A stretch of DNA of 41,433 nucleotides, taken from positions 1-41,433 of the forward strand of contig DATKCK010000073.1 of the NCBI GenBank assembly GCA_035513215.1, in the 5' to 3' direction. The translations under genes were made by a program, and so were the position numbers. Positions 14,765 to 23,815 of the stretch are shown here, piece by piece; the stretch's first letter is position 1; each line of letters starts with the position of its first letter. The notes under the pieces are model-generated. The model made no database searches, was not told the DNA's origin, and saw nothing but the letters and a program-made list of their open reading frames with translations. Source of the DNA: DATCZB01 sp035513215. GTDB lineage: Bacteria; Pseudomonadota; Gammaproteobacteria; Steroidobacterales; Rariloculaceae.

Positions 14765-17164
14765 ATGCGCGTGGAACAGTGGCTTTATCGAATGCGGCTG
14801 CTACTCAAGGCGCTGTTTCGCCGCCGGGATGTCGAGCAGGAGCTCGACGACGAGATTCAGTATCACCTCGAGCAGCAGGTCAGGCTCAACGTCGCGGCCG
14901 GCATGCCCGAGGACGACGCGCGCCGGGCCGCCAGACGCGCTTTCGGCAACGTCGAGGCGCGCAAGGAATACTGCCGCGACCACTGGGTCGTCGCGACGAT
15001 CGACCGTCTCGGACGCGACCTGCGCCATGCGCAGAGGACGCTGGGCCGCGAGCTGTCGTTCACGATCGGCGTCCTGCTGCTGCTTGCGCTCGGTATCGGC
15101 GCGAACGTTGCTGTCTTCTCGATCGTCGACGGCGTTCTGCTCGAGCCCCTGCCTTACGACGAGCCCGATCGGCTCATGATCGTGCGCGAGAAGATTCCCC
15201 AACTGGACCAGAACTTCCGGTCCGTCAACGCGTTGCACTTCGGCGAGTGGACGGCTTGCGGCTGTTTCGAGGAGATCGCGCTCTCGGAGTACGTGCAGCA
15301 GGCCAATCTCGCCGACGAAGGCGATCCGGCCCGCGTTCCGTATCTGCGTGTCACGCCGAACACATTTTCGCTGCTCGGCGTGTCCCCGCAACTGGGCCGC
15401 ACGCTCATTCCCGATGACGCAGAGCCGGGCGGCGAAACGAACATTCTCATCAGCGACCGCTTATGGAGCAGTCAGTTCGGGTCGGATCCCGGCATCGTCG
15501 GCCGCACGATCAGCTTCGACGCACAGCCAGTCACGGTCGTAGGAGTTTTGCCGCCCGGATTCCATCATCACGCGGCGGGCACGGCCACCATCGACATCTA
15601 TGGGCCCTGGAGCCTCGAACGCCAGTCATGGTGGACATGGACCAACAACTACAGCTACACCGCGCTCGCGCGCCTGGCTGACGGCGTCTCGCCGCAGGCC
15701 GCGACCGACGAGCTGAATGCCATCCAGGCCGGCATCGCCCGCGAGAATTTCGCGGGCGATACAGCCGCCCTGAATCTCGAAGCGGTGCTCATCCCGTTTC
15801 ACGACTGGGTCACGGCGCAAAGCCGCGCCGGTCTCTATCTGCTCCTCGCCGCCGTCGCCGCCGCGGTGACTGTCGCGGCCATGCTCGTCTTCGGTCTGAT
15901 TCCGGCACTCAAGCTCATGCGCACTGATCCCGAGCGCGCGCTCGAGACCGGCGGGCGCTCCGCGATCGATTCGGCGGGGCGCATGCGCGGCCGGCAGGCG
16001 CTCGTCTCGGCCGAGCTGGCTTTGAGCGTCACGCTGATGATCGTGGCGGGACTGCTCGTCGCGAGCTTCATGCGCCTCAACGCCGTCGAACGCGGATTCG
16101 ATTCGACGAACGTCGTGACGGCCGAGGTCAGCCTGCCCTTTGTGCGCTATCAGGACAACGACTCGCGCCGGCGATTCTGGGACGGGCTGCGCGCCGAGTT
16201 GATTGCGGCGCCCGGCGTTGTCGAGGCCGGATTCACTTCGGTGCTGCCGCTTCGCGGCAACTTCTTCGGATCGACGGCCATCCGGGAGGGCGAGCAACCG
16301 CCTGCCGAGGAGCAGCCGCGCGTGCAATACCGCTTCATCTCCGAGGGGTATCTCAGCGCGATCGGCGTTCCCCTGCTGCGCGGTCGATACCTGACGGCGA
16401 ACGACTACGAGAACAGCGGCGCGGCAGTCATCTCCGAGCGCACGGCGCGGCTGCTCTGGGGCGACGAGAATCCGCTCGGCCGGCGGTTTCACTGGAACCA
16501 GCCCGAGCTTCCCTTCGAGGTCGTCGGCGTCGTGCCCGACGTGCCGAGCGTGAATCTCGAAACGGAGCCGAACCCGATCGTCTACCGGCCGATGACGGCG
16601 ACCGGCAGCGGCTATCAGGTGACGACGCTCGCCTCCATCGCGCTCAGAATGGCGGGCCAACCCAGTACGGGCCCGTCGATCCTGCGCCGCGCCGTCGCAT
16701 CGCTCGACAAGGACCTTGCGCTCTCAAGGCTGCAGACGCTCGAGCAGATCGAGAGCGCTTCAGTCGGCGAGCGGCGCTTCCAGCTCTACCTCGTCGGCGG
16801 ATTCGGAATCTCATCGCTGCTGATCGCGGCGCTCGGTATCTATAGCGTCCTCGCGTACGCTGTGAGTGTGCGCCATCACGAGCTCGCCATGCGGATGGCG
16901 CTCGGTGCGCGCAGAGGCAGGGTGCTTGCGCTCGTGCTGCGGCAGGGCATGCGGCCCGTGCTCGTTGGTATCGGGCTCGGTGTCGTCGGCGCGATTGCGC
17001 TCGGCCGCCTACTTTCGAGCCTGCTGTTCGGCGTGGCGCCGACCGATGCCACGACGATCGCGACCGTCGTTGCAGTCACGCTGACTACCGCTCTGCTCGC
17101 GTCCGTCCTGCCGGCTCGCCGTGCCGCGGGGACGTCCGTCCTGAGGGCATTGCGGTACGAATAA
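14765..17164 (+). CDS. ADOP-type ABC transporter permease (MacB/FtsX), internally shortened
   Basis: A 799-residue orphan permease of the ADOP type. Residues 1-85 are the permease-prefix domain (RRRDVEQELDDEIQYHLEQQ, AGMPEDDARRAARRAFGN). A TM helix (98-120) and a MacB periplasmic domain follow (LALGIGANVAVFSIVDGVLLEPLPY). The second half repeats this: TM near 420, a second MacB domain, and a full C-terminal FtsX domain (GIYSVLAYAVSVRHHELAMRMALGARRGR, three TM helices). The first FtsX domain is abnormal. At about residue 355 LYLLLAAVAAAVTVAAML passes straight into FGLIPALKLMRTDPERAL, whereas complete members have about 80-90 residues between (two TM helices and the IRxALGAxRxR loop). Usual length is near 880. 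It is possibly non-functional. No ATPase gene is adjacent, as usual for ADOPs. Confidence 0.85.
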   Translation: MRVEQWLYRMRLLLKALFRRRDVEQELDDEIQYHLEQQVRLNVAAGMPEDDARRAARRAFGNVEARKEYCRDHWVVATIDRLGRDLRHAQRTLGRELSFTIGVLLLLALGIGANVAVFSIVDGVLLEPLPYDEPDRLMIVREKIPQLDQNFRSVNALHFGEWTACGCFEEIALSEYVQQANLADEGDPARVPYLRVTPNTFSLLGVSPQLGRTLIPDDAEPGGETNILISDRLWSSQFGSDPGIVGRTISFDAQPVTVVGVLPPGFHHHAAGTATIDIYGPWSLERQSWWTWTNNYSYTALARLADGVSPQAATDELNAIQAGIARENFAGDTAALNLEAVLIPFHDWVTAQSRAGLYLLLAAVAAAVTVAAMLVFGLIPALKLMRTDPERALETGGRSAIDSAGRMRGRQALVSAELALSVTLMIVAGLLVASFMRLNAVERGFDSTNVVTAEVSLPFVRYQDNDSRRRFWDGLRAELIAAPGVVEAGFTSVLPLRGNFFGSTAIREGEQPPAEEQPRVQYRFISEGYLSAIGVPLLRGRYLTANDYENSGAAVISERTARLLWGDENPLGRRFHWNQPELPFEVVGVVPDVPSVNLETEPNPIVYRPMTATGSGYQVTTLASIALRMAGQPSTGPSILRRAVASLDKDLALSRLQTLEQIESASVGERRFQLYLVGGFGISSLLIAALGIYSVLAYAVSVRHHELAMRMALGARRGRVLALVLRQGMRPVLVGIGLGVVGAIALGRLLSSLLFGVAPTDATTIATVVAVTLTTALLASVLPARRAAGTSVLRALRYE

Positions 17165-17169
17165 ACGGC

Positions 17170-18096
17170 TCAACGCTTCAGCCGCGGGTACCAGTGCTTC
17201 GCCGTATCGGGATCGGTCGGGCGAGGCGGATCCTTCATGTCCACATCGGGAAAAAGTCCGGTTTTGAGGCCTTCGAAATCGCGCGCCCACTCCTTGTGCT
17301 GGTAAACGCAAACTGGCAGGCAGATCGAGCAGTAGTTGTGCGTCGCGAAATAGGGAAAGCACTTGCCGGTATCGACCATGTAGCGGTCGTTCCCGAGGTG
17401 ATCCTTCCCCGCCTCGGGTGAGCGCTCATCGGGTATGGGATCGGCGGGACAATAGTTGCGGCAGGCCCTGCACCGGTCGCAGAAGGCGGCAATGCCGGCA
17501 TCGATCGGATGGTCGGCGGCGAGCGGCATGTCGGTGATCACGCTGCCGAGCCGAAATAGAGGACCCATCTTCGGGTGAATGATGGACCCATGCCGGCCGA
17601 GCTCGCCGAAACCCGCTTTCAGGGCCAGCGGAACTTGCAGCACGTCGCTGTCACCGATCGAGTGCTCCACGCGGCACGGGTAACCGAGGCCGCGCACGTA
17701 GTCGGCAAGCTTGATGATCGTCTCGCCGAGATCGTAGTAGACGCGCAGGCACTCCACGGCCGACTCGCCGGAAGGCACGTTCTGGAACTTGCGCCAGAGC
17801 ATGCGCTCGGCAACGACGATGGCGTTCTTTTCGGCGATCTCGCGACCCTTGTAGATATCGGAAGGCTCGATCTCGGCGATGCCCACCTCGTCGGCGCCAG
17901 CAGCGCGCGCGAACTGCTTGATGCGGTCCGCCGCTTGCGCGGGTGAATCGAAGCGAGTGACGACGTCGTTAACCGGCCCGTCGAAACGCGGGTTCGCCCG
18001 CCGATCGATGCGTACCAGGAGTCCCAATCGAAAGCTGGCGGGGATGTCGGCGCGGCCTTCACATCGCAAATGTAGTGCAGAGGGCCGACCAATCAA
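17170..18096 (-). CDS. QueG/reductive-dehalogenase-like 4Fe-4S protein
   Basis: About 308 residues. Residues 60-210 resemble the cobalamin-binding, nitroreductase-like core shared by epoxyqueuosine reductase and reductive dehalogenases (GADEVGIAEI, then ALKAGFGELGRHGSIIHPKMGP and RLGSVITDMPL). Residues 215-280 hold a double-cluster ferredoxin domain: CDRCRACRNYCP, then a cysteine in DTGKCFPYF and CSICLPVC, giving eight cysteines for two [4Fe-4S] clusters. There is no Tat signal and no HEAT repeat, so it is neither classic RdhA nor classic QueG. The start is uncertain: TTG 18096 is the farthest, an internal TTG is possible, and the N-terminus may be abbreviated. It is divergent from the RnfD-like gene. 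A redox role is likely; the substrate is unknown. Confidence 0.8.
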   Translation of the reverse strand: MIGRPSALHLRCEGRADIPASFRLGLLVRIDRRANPRFDGPVNDVVTRFDSPAQAADRIKQFARAAGADEVGIAEIEPSDIYKGREIAEKNAIVVAERMLWRKFQNVPSGESAVECLRVYYDLGETIIKLADYVRGLGYPCRVEHSIGDSDVLQVPLALKAGFGELGRHGSIIHPKMGPLFRLGSVITDMPLAADHPIDAGIAAFCDRCRACRNYCPADPIPDERSPEAGKDHLGNDRYMVDTGKCFPYFATHNYCSICLPVCVYQHKEWARDFEGLKTGLFPDVDMKDPPRPTDPDTAKHWYPRLKR

Positions 18097-18157
18097 AGCG
18101 GGTTACGATTCCAGGCGGGCCGGCTTGAATTCGCGAGTCGCGCGTATACGATGGCGC

Positions 18158-19795
18158 ATGCCCTCGAAGCGCCCGACGTCGAACCAGGAGCAGCCCGCGC
18201 GGCAGGTGCCCGCGGTTGCTGCCGCGGGGTCCCCCGTGTTCAGCAGGCGCCTGTCCTCCCGCGGCGCGTTCCTGCTGAACGCCTCGTTCGTCGCCGGTCT
18301 GCTCATACTGAGCCAGCTCCCGCTGCTCGAGGCGCGGCCCGTCGTGCGCGCATCGATCATCGGCGCCGCGGTCGTGCTGCTCGCGTGGAGCGCGCTGCTA
18401 TTCGGCGTCCTGCGGCGCCGACACGAGGTGACGCTAGAGATCGCACTGCGTCCGCAGCACTACCTGCAGGCGTGCCTTCAGGGCCTCTTGATTCTCTATT
18501 GGGGCTACTACTGGCCCGAGGTCTACAACGCGGCGCCACTGATCGTCGCGCAGATCCTCTTCGCGTACGGCTTCGACAGCCTGCTGTCCTGGACGCACCG
18601 CCGCACATTCGCGCTGGGCTTCGGCCCGTTTCCGATCATCTTCAGCATCACGCTGTTCTTCTGGTTCAGAGACCCGTGGTTCTACTGGCAATTCGTGCTG
18701 GTGGCGACCGGCCTTGCCGCCAAGGAGTTCCTGCGCTGGAACCGGGACGGCCGCAACACGCACATCTTCAACCCCTCGTCGTTCCCGCTGGCCGTAGCAT
18801 CGGCGGCGCTTCTGCTCTTCGATGCGACCGATGTGACGTGGGGCTTCCTCGTGGCGGAAACGGAGTTCTGGCCGCCTTACATCTACCTCGTGATCTTTAT
18901 CATCGCGCTGCCGGGGCAGTACCTGTTCGGCGTTGCGCCAATGACGCTGGCGGCTGTGACGACGACGTTCGTCTTCAGCCAGATCTATCATGCAGCGACC
19001 GGCAGCTTCTACTTCGTCGACTCGCACGTGCCGATCGCCGTCTTCCTCGGCATGCACCTGCTGTTCACCGACCCCGCTACCTCGCCCCGCACGCTGGTTG
19101 GACGCCTCCTGTTCGGCGCGCTCTACGGGCTCACCACGGTTTGGCTCTACGACCTGCTGCTCAGCACCAACAACCCGGGCTTCTACGACAAGCTGCTCCA
19201 GGTACCGCTTCTGAACCTCTCCGTCATATTGCTCGACCGGCTGGCCGCGCGGCCTGTGCTCAAGGCGCTCGATCCGTCGGCGTGGGGCCGGACGTGGGCG
19301 CCGCGCCGCCGTCATCTCGCCTACATGGGCGTGTGGGCGGTCGCCTTCGGCGCGATGAGCGAGTCGGGGTATCTGGGCGACAGGCATCCCGGCCAATGGA
19401 CGCCTTACTGGGAGCAGGCCTGCGCTAACGACACGCGCAATGCCTGCCTGAACCTCTACTTCCTCCAGGAAGGCTACTGCACGGACGGCTCCCCGTGGGC
19501 GTGCAACGAAATGGGCATCCTGCTGGTCGAGCGCTACGATAACCCCGTTCGCGCCGTCGAGGCGTTCGACCGCGCGTGCCTCGTGCAATTCGCTGCCGGC
19601 TGCGATAACGCGGTTGCCGTCGCGAGCGGCGGCACGTTACGCCGCGACGCGCCGACCGCGCTCGACTACCGGCACGTCCTGCGCGGCAGCAAGGGCCCGA
19701 TCGAGGATACCGAGCCGGCCCGGCTCTACGCGCTTGCGTGCGAGCTCGGATGGCCGGATAGCTGCGGGAATCGGCAGCAGAGCCAGACTCCGTAA
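18158..19795 (+). CDS. RnfD/NqrB-like membrane protein with Sel1/Hcp-like cysteine-paired tail
   Basis: A 545-residue protein. After a short basic N-terminus there are about ten membrane helices (roughly 35-440), with features of RnfD/NqrB-type flavin-linked subunits, including the GRNTHIFNPSSFPLAV segment and long aromatic helices (ITLFFWFRDPWFYWQF). Residues about 440-545 are soluble and contain four C-x7-C pairs (CANDTRNAC, CTDGSPWAC, CLVQFAAGC, CELGWPDSC). This is the spacing seen in disulfide-linked Sel1/Hcp helical repeats, so the tail is probably periplasmic. The start is ATG 18158; an ATG at 18151 is out of frame. It is divergent from the iron-sulfur protein, suggesting an electron-transfer pair, though this is inference. 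Confidence 0.75.
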   Translation: MPSKRPTSNQEQPARQVPAVAAAGSPVFSRRLSSRGAFLLNASFVAGLLILSQLPLLEARPVVRASIIGAAVVLLAWSALLFGVLRRRHEVTLEIALRPQHYLQACLQGLLILYWGYYWPEVYNAAPLIVAQILFAYGFDSLLSWTHRRTFALGFGPFPIIFSITLFFWFRDPWFYWQFVLVATGLAAKEFLRWNRDGRNTHIFNPSSFPLAVASAALLLFDATDVTWGFLVAETEFWPPYIYLVIFIIALPGQYLFGVAPMTLAAVTTTFVFSQIYHAATGSFYFVDSHVPIAVFLGMHLLFTDPATSPRTLVGRLLFGALYGLTTVWLYDLLLSTNNPGFYDKLLQVPLLNLSVILLDRLAARPVLKALDPSAWGRTWAPRRRHLAYMGVWAVAFGAMSESGYLGDRHPGQWTPYWEQACANDTRNACLNLYFLQEGYCTDGSPWACNEMGILLVERYDNPVRAVEAFDRACLVQFAAGCDNAVAVASGGTLRRDAPTALDYRHVLRGSKGPIEDTEPARLYALACELGWPDSCGNRQQSQTP

Positions 19796-19874
19796 GACGC
19801 TCCCGAGCCGTGGTAGCCTCAGCGATCATGACAAGACGAGACGCGCTGCCGCGCACCGTCGACCGGGGAATCCG

Positions 19875-20618
19875 ATGAAGCCAGATTATCGGCCGGGCAC
19901 GCTGCTGCTGAGCTCGCTCGCTTTCGCCGCCGCATGCACGACTTCGGCCGTCGCCCAGCCCGACATTTCCGGCGTCTGGCAAGCCTACGCCAGCGTCGCG
20001 GCACCCGGCACGGGACAAGCCCCAGCGCTGACCGAAGCCGGCGCCGAGCGCGTCGACGCCTTCTTCTTGCAGTACGACGACGACATGCCCGAGCCCGGCT
20101 GGTACTGCGTGCCGCCCGGCCTGCCCGCGACGATGACCTCGATGGTCAGCTATCCGATCGAGATCATCCAGTCGTCGGGCCGCATCACGATGATCGCGGA
20201 GCTCGACATGCAGCTTCGGCGGATTTACCTCGACGGCCGCGAGTTTCCGCCCGACAACTACTGGCCGACCCGCATGGGCTATTCGATCGGGCACTGGGAA
20301 GACGAGACGCTCCTGATCGAGACGCGCAACCTGAGCGATTATCTGATGCGCTCGTGGCCGCGCACGGAAAATACGCGAGTGGTCGAGCGCGTTTATCGCG
20401 CCAACCGCGACGAAGCCGATGTCGTCAGGAACGGCTTTCCGGAGGAGAACGACAGCATCGACCTGCTGGTGTTCGAGATCACGGTGACGGACGAGACGCT
20501 CTACCGCGAAGCGCAGCAGATCACGATGTACTACCAGCGCGTGTCCGACGCCGAGTTCCTCGAGTACGACTGTGCGTCGGGATTGTGGGAGGAGGCGCTG
20601 GAGCAGGCGCTCGACTGA
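19875..20618 (+). CDS. Secreted hypothetical protein
   Basis: A 247-residue exported protein. The N-terminus RPGTLLLSSLAFAAACTTSAVAQ fits either signal peptidase I cleavage after AVAQ or a lipoprotein site at the AAAC cysteine. The mature part begins PDISGVWQ, an opening found in many secreted unknown proteins of soil and marine gammaproteobacteria. It then shows beta-rich segments with YPIEIIQSSGRITMIAELDMQLRRIYLDGR and GHWEDETLLIETRNL, which look like a lipocalin-like or small barrel fold. No active site is identified. GGGGAA lies six bases before ATG 19875. It follows the RnfD-like gene by 79 bases on the same strand and may be co-transcribed. Confidence 0.8.
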   Translation: MKPDYRPGTLLLSSLAFAAACTTSAVAQPDISGVWQAYASVAAPGTGQAPALTEAGAERVDAFFLQYDDDMPEPGWYCVPPGLPATMTSMVSYPIEIIQSSGRITMIAELDMQLRRIYLDGREFPPDNYWPTRMGYSIGHWEDETLLIETRNLSDYLMRSWPRTENTRVVERVYRANRDEADVVRNGFPEENDSIDLLVFEITVTDETLYREAQQITMYYQRVSDAEFLEYDCASGLWEEALEQALD

Positions 20619-20736
20619 AGCTAAGCGCGCTAGTTCGTCGCCGCAGTAGAGACGATCGAGCTTGCCTGGCGATTACGTTCAAGCACGCCGAGGTACGTGA
20701 TCCATCGCTCGAGGGACCATATGCATTGCGGCACAC

Positions 20737-20765
20737 GTGGCCCCGCGCACGTGGCGCGGAGCCAC
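20737..20765. terminator. Hairpin between convergent genes
   Basis: GTGGCCCCGCGC (20737-20748) pairs with GCGCGGAGCCAC (20754-20765) around the 5-base loop ACGTG. The single mismatch becomes a G.U pair on the minus-strand RNA. It lies 11 bases after the stop of the minus-strand DUF454 gene, in the 158-base gap between convergent genes. That position suits a terminator, but no T-run follows. Nothing else is visible in the gap. Confidence 0.4.
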
Positions 20766-20776
20766 GACGCGGCAAC

Positions 20777-21148
20777 CTACCGATAAGACTGGTACTTGAC
20801 GACGGCGAAGCCGAGCAGCTTCGAGACGGCGTAAACGACGAAAGCAACGGCATCGACGAACAGCCGGAGACAGAGCAGACAGCCGTACTGGATCTTCTTC
20901 CCGAAGCTCAAACCGCCGAAGCCGTCGCTGCTCTCGAGGTAACTGCCGATCGTACGGTTCCTCCTCAGTCGCCGGTCGATCGACGGGAAGTATCTGGCGA
21001 CGATCATTAGCGCGATCGCCAGAAACAAGAGCCCCGGAATTACGGGCAGCACCAATCCGACGGCGCCGACGGCGAAGCAGATGACGATCAGGAGGCACGC
21101 GATGAGCTTCGTCGTCAGATTTCCGATCAGGCCGCGTTGCGTTCTCAT
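20777..21148 (-). CDS. DUF454 / YbaN family inner-membrane protein
   Basis: A 123-residue membrane protein. The opening hydrophobic hairpin carries FAVGAVGLVLPVIPGLLFLAIALMIVARYFP, the DUF454 (YbaN) signature with the PxxPGxxF turn. After a polar stretch (RNRTIGSYLESSDGFGGLS) there is a second hydrophobic region at about 85-118. Function in the family is unknown. It is second in a two-gene minus-strand unit, 32 bases after the small membrane protein, which is preceded by a sigma-54-type promoter. The gene is therefore probably under PspF control together with the Psp genes next door. The start is ATG 21148. Confidence 0.85.
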   Translation of the reverse strand: MRTQRGLIGNLTTKLIACLLIVICFAVGAVGLVLPVIPGLLFLAIALMIVARYFPSIDRRLRRNRTIGSYLESSDGFGGLSFGKKIQYGCLLCLRLFVDAVAFVVYAVSKLLGFAVVKYQSYR

Positions 21149-21180
21149 TGCCGTGCTCTGTCAGTGGTACCGCCGCCCGG

Positions 21181-21477
21181 TCAGTAGTACCGGTACTCGC
21201 GCCGGTATTCCCGCTGGTACGGCTTCTCTTTGATCGGGGCGAGCAGGAAGTAGAAGATCCAGGCAAACCACGACAGGAAGATGATCGCCAGGATCCATGC
21301 GGCCTTCTCGGCGCCGGTCGTCTTGTCCGAGGCCGCGATGATCAGGATTGGCAGGAACCAGATAAAGATGCCGCCGAGAACGACGGCAAACGCCAGGCCG
21401 ATTGTCAGTAGGGGAATCAGCGCCGTGAAACAGAAAACGAGCGCCAGGAAGACGAGAAAGGCGACAAGCAGTTTCAT
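21181..21477 (-). CDS. Small two/three-helix membrane protein in the Psp locus
   Basis: A 98-residue inner-membrane protein. It has two long hydrophobic stretches (VAFLVFLALVFCFTALIPLL continuing to IFIWFLPILIIAA) and a third after SDKTTGAEKAAWILAI (FLSWFAWIFYFLLAPI). The tail is tyrosine/arginine-rich (REYRREYRYY). The third segment resembles PLDc_N / superinfection-immunity-type helices (gWixyfllAP), but I cannot assign it firmly. The start is ATG 21477, with GGAG seven bases upstream; an ATG four codons earlier lacks this. A -24/-12 promoter lies 44 bases upstream. By position and promoter it is a likely PspF-controlled envelope-stress gene, the role of a PspD/PspG-like effector, which is inference. 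Confidence 0.75.
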   Translation of the reverse strand: MKLLVAFLVFLALVFCFTALIPLLTIGLAFAVVLGGIFIWFLPILIIAASDKTTGAEKAAWILAIIFLSWFAWIFYFLLAPIKEKPYQREYRREYRYY

Positions 21478-21520
21478 GGCAGGCTCCAACCCGGAATTTG
21501 CAGTTACCTGGCCGGCCTAT

Positions 21521-21536
21521 TGCCAGGATCGTGCCA
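21521..21536 (-). promoter_or_regulatory. Sigma-54 -24/-12 promoter for the minus-strand membrane genes
   Basis: Read on the minus strand, TGGCACGATCCTGGCA matches the sigma-54 consensus TGGCACG-N4-TTGCW, with GG and GC exactly 10 bases apart; the only deviation is TGGC for TTGC. The predicted start would be near 21511, leaving about 34 bases of leader before ATG 21477. It parallels the pspA promoter on the other side of pspF. Confidence 0.75.
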
Positions 21537-21603
21537 GGTCGGCGTTTACAGTCAATTCAACCGTTTAGCGATGCCGACAGCCCCGGATTGGCCCAGCGAT
21601 CTG

Positions 21604-21630
21604 AGCGAATTCCCCATTTGTTAGCGAATT
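21604..21630. promoter_or_regulatory. Candidate PspF enhancer (two AGCGAATT repeats)
   Basis: The octamer AGCGAATT occurs at 21604-21611 and 21623-21630, 19 bases apart. It lies about 95-120 bases upstream of the predicted sigma-54 start near 21511 and just 3' of the pspF stop codon. Tandem sites at this distance are usual for bacterial enhancer-binding proteins. The related TTAGCG core also occurs at 21621, near 21565, and at 22683 upstream of pspA. Assignment to PspF is inference. Confidence 0.45.
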
Positions 21631-21641
21631 TGACCTATCCG

Positions 21642-22679
<1,038 letters not shown>

Positions 22680-22795
22680 CTATTAGCGGTTTTCACCAGA
22701 TTCTTCGCGGCGCCGCCAACGCGGGCGCGACGCGGCGGACGGCGAGGCAACCGAACCTCGTGTGGAATCAAAGCGTTAGAGAAGACGGGCGACCC

Positions 22796-22811
22796 TGGCA
22801 CGGATGCTGCA
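22796..22811 (+). promoter_or_regulatory. Sigma-54 -24/-12 promoter of pspABC
   Basis: TGGCACGGATGCTGCA matches TGGCACG-N4-TTGCW with one change; GG (22797-22798) and GC (22809-22810) are 10 bases apart. The predicted start is near 22822, about 24 bases before the pspA ATG. A TTAGCGG element at 22683-22689, about 135 bases upstream, is a possible PspF site. Confidence 0.85.
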
Positions 22812-22845
22812 AAGTCGCCGTCAGAACATTGCCGAGGTAGGAATC

Positions 22846-23535
22846 ATGGGAATCTTTTCGCGCTTCACGGACATCATCAATTCGAACCTGAATTCCATCC
22901 TCGACAAAGCCGAAGATCCCGAGAAGATCATTCGGCTGATGATCCAGGAAATGGAGGACACGCTCGTCGAGGTCAGGTCGACGGCCGCGCGCGCGATCGC
23001 CGACAAGAAGGAAATCACGCGCAAGCTCGACGGGCTCGACGACGAGGCCCGCGATTGGGCGAAGAAGGCCGAGCTCGCGCTCGACAAGGGCCGGGAAGAT
23101 CTCGCGAAGGCCGCGCTGGCCGAGAAGGCCGTGTCGTTGAAGTCCGCCGAGGCCCTGCGCGGGCAGCAGAACACCATCGCCGAAGGCCTCGAGAAGCTCA
23201 ACGAAGATATCACTTCGCTCGAGGCCAAGCTCGCGGATGCCAAGTCGCGTCAGCAGGCGATCGTGGCGCGCCACCGGACGGCGACGAAGCGGCTCGAGGT
23301 CAGAAAGCGCCTGCACGACTATCGGATCGACGACGCGCTGTTGAGATTCGAGAGCTTCGAGCGAAGAATGGACAATCTCGAAGGGCATGTGGAGTCCTAC
23401 GATCTCGGAACGAAACGCGGCGGACTGGCGCAGGAGATCTCGGATCTCGAGTCGCAGGATGCCGTCGAACGCGAGCTCGAAGAGCTCAAATCGCGCCGCG
23501 CCAGAAAGGCGCCGAAGGACGCGGGCCAGGGATAG
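22846..23535 (+). CDS. pspA: PspA, phage shock protein A
   Basis: A 229-residue PspA/IM30 (ESCRT-III-like) protein. The N-terminal amphipathic helix (GIFSRFTDIINSNLNSILDKAEDPEK) is the membrane-binding segment, followed by almost continuous coiled coil (about 25-220), including the family pattern LIQEMEDTLVEVRSTAARAIADKK. PspA binds and inhibits PspF in unstressed cells and forms oligomers on damaged inner membrane. Length is close to the E. coli protein (222). The start at ATG 22846 has GAGGTAGG upstream; the hydrophobic-helix start GIF fixes it. It is first gene of the sigma-54-controlled pspABC unit. Confidence 0.97.
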   Translation: MGIFSRFTDIINSNLNSILDKAEDPEKIIRLMIQEMEDTLVEVRSTAARAIADKKEITRKLDGLDDEARDWAKKAELALDKGREDLAKAALAEKAVSLKSAEALRGQQNTIAEGLEKLNEDITSLEAKLADAKSRQQAIVARHRTATKRLEVRKRLHDYRIDDALLRFESFERRMDNLEGHVESYDLGTKRGGLAQEISDLESQDAVERELEELKSRRARKAPKDAGQG

Positions 23536-23584
23536 AGCCGCGCCCTTTTTTGAGCGGACCGATAACCAGAGGCGGCATGAAATC

Positions 23585-23815
23585 ATGAACGGCGTGATCG
23601 GCTTACTTGGCATTCTCTTCATGTTGATCGTCGTGCCGCTGGCACTCATTCTGCACTACACGACGAAGTGGAAGGAGGCGAAGGGACTCACGGGCGAAGA
23701 GCAGAAAATGCTCGAAGATCTCTGGGAGGGCAGCGAGCGAATCATGAGCCGGCTCGAAGCGCTCGAAACGATTCTCGACGACAAGTCCGAAGGATGGCGC
23801 GACGAAACGAGATGA
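23585..23815 (+). CDS. pspB: PspB, envelope stress membrane protein
   Basis: A 76-residue protein: one N-terminal TM helix (GVIGLLGILFMLIVVPLALILHY) followed by a cytoplasmic leucine-zipper-like helix and the characteristic end RLEALETILDDKSEGWRDE, which matches PspB (E. coli ends ILDAEHPNWRDR). PspB works with PspC to sense membrane damage and pull PspA off PspF. Start ATG 23585. Its stop overlaps the pspC start (ATGA), so translation is coupled. Confidence 0.93.
   Translation: MNGVIGLLGILFMLIVVPLALILHYTTKWKEAKGLTGEEQKMLEDLWEGSERIMSRLEALETILDDKSEGWRDETR

Noticed and set aside
17170..18096. Assigning the iron-sulfur gene as a true reductive dehalogenase (rdhA)
   Set aside because: No Tat signal, short length and no rdhB neighbour; only fold-level similarity is supported.
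18125..18150. TTGAAT and TATACG as promoter of the RnfD-like gene
   Set aside because: Spacing is only 14 bases, too short for a convincing sigma-70 promoter.
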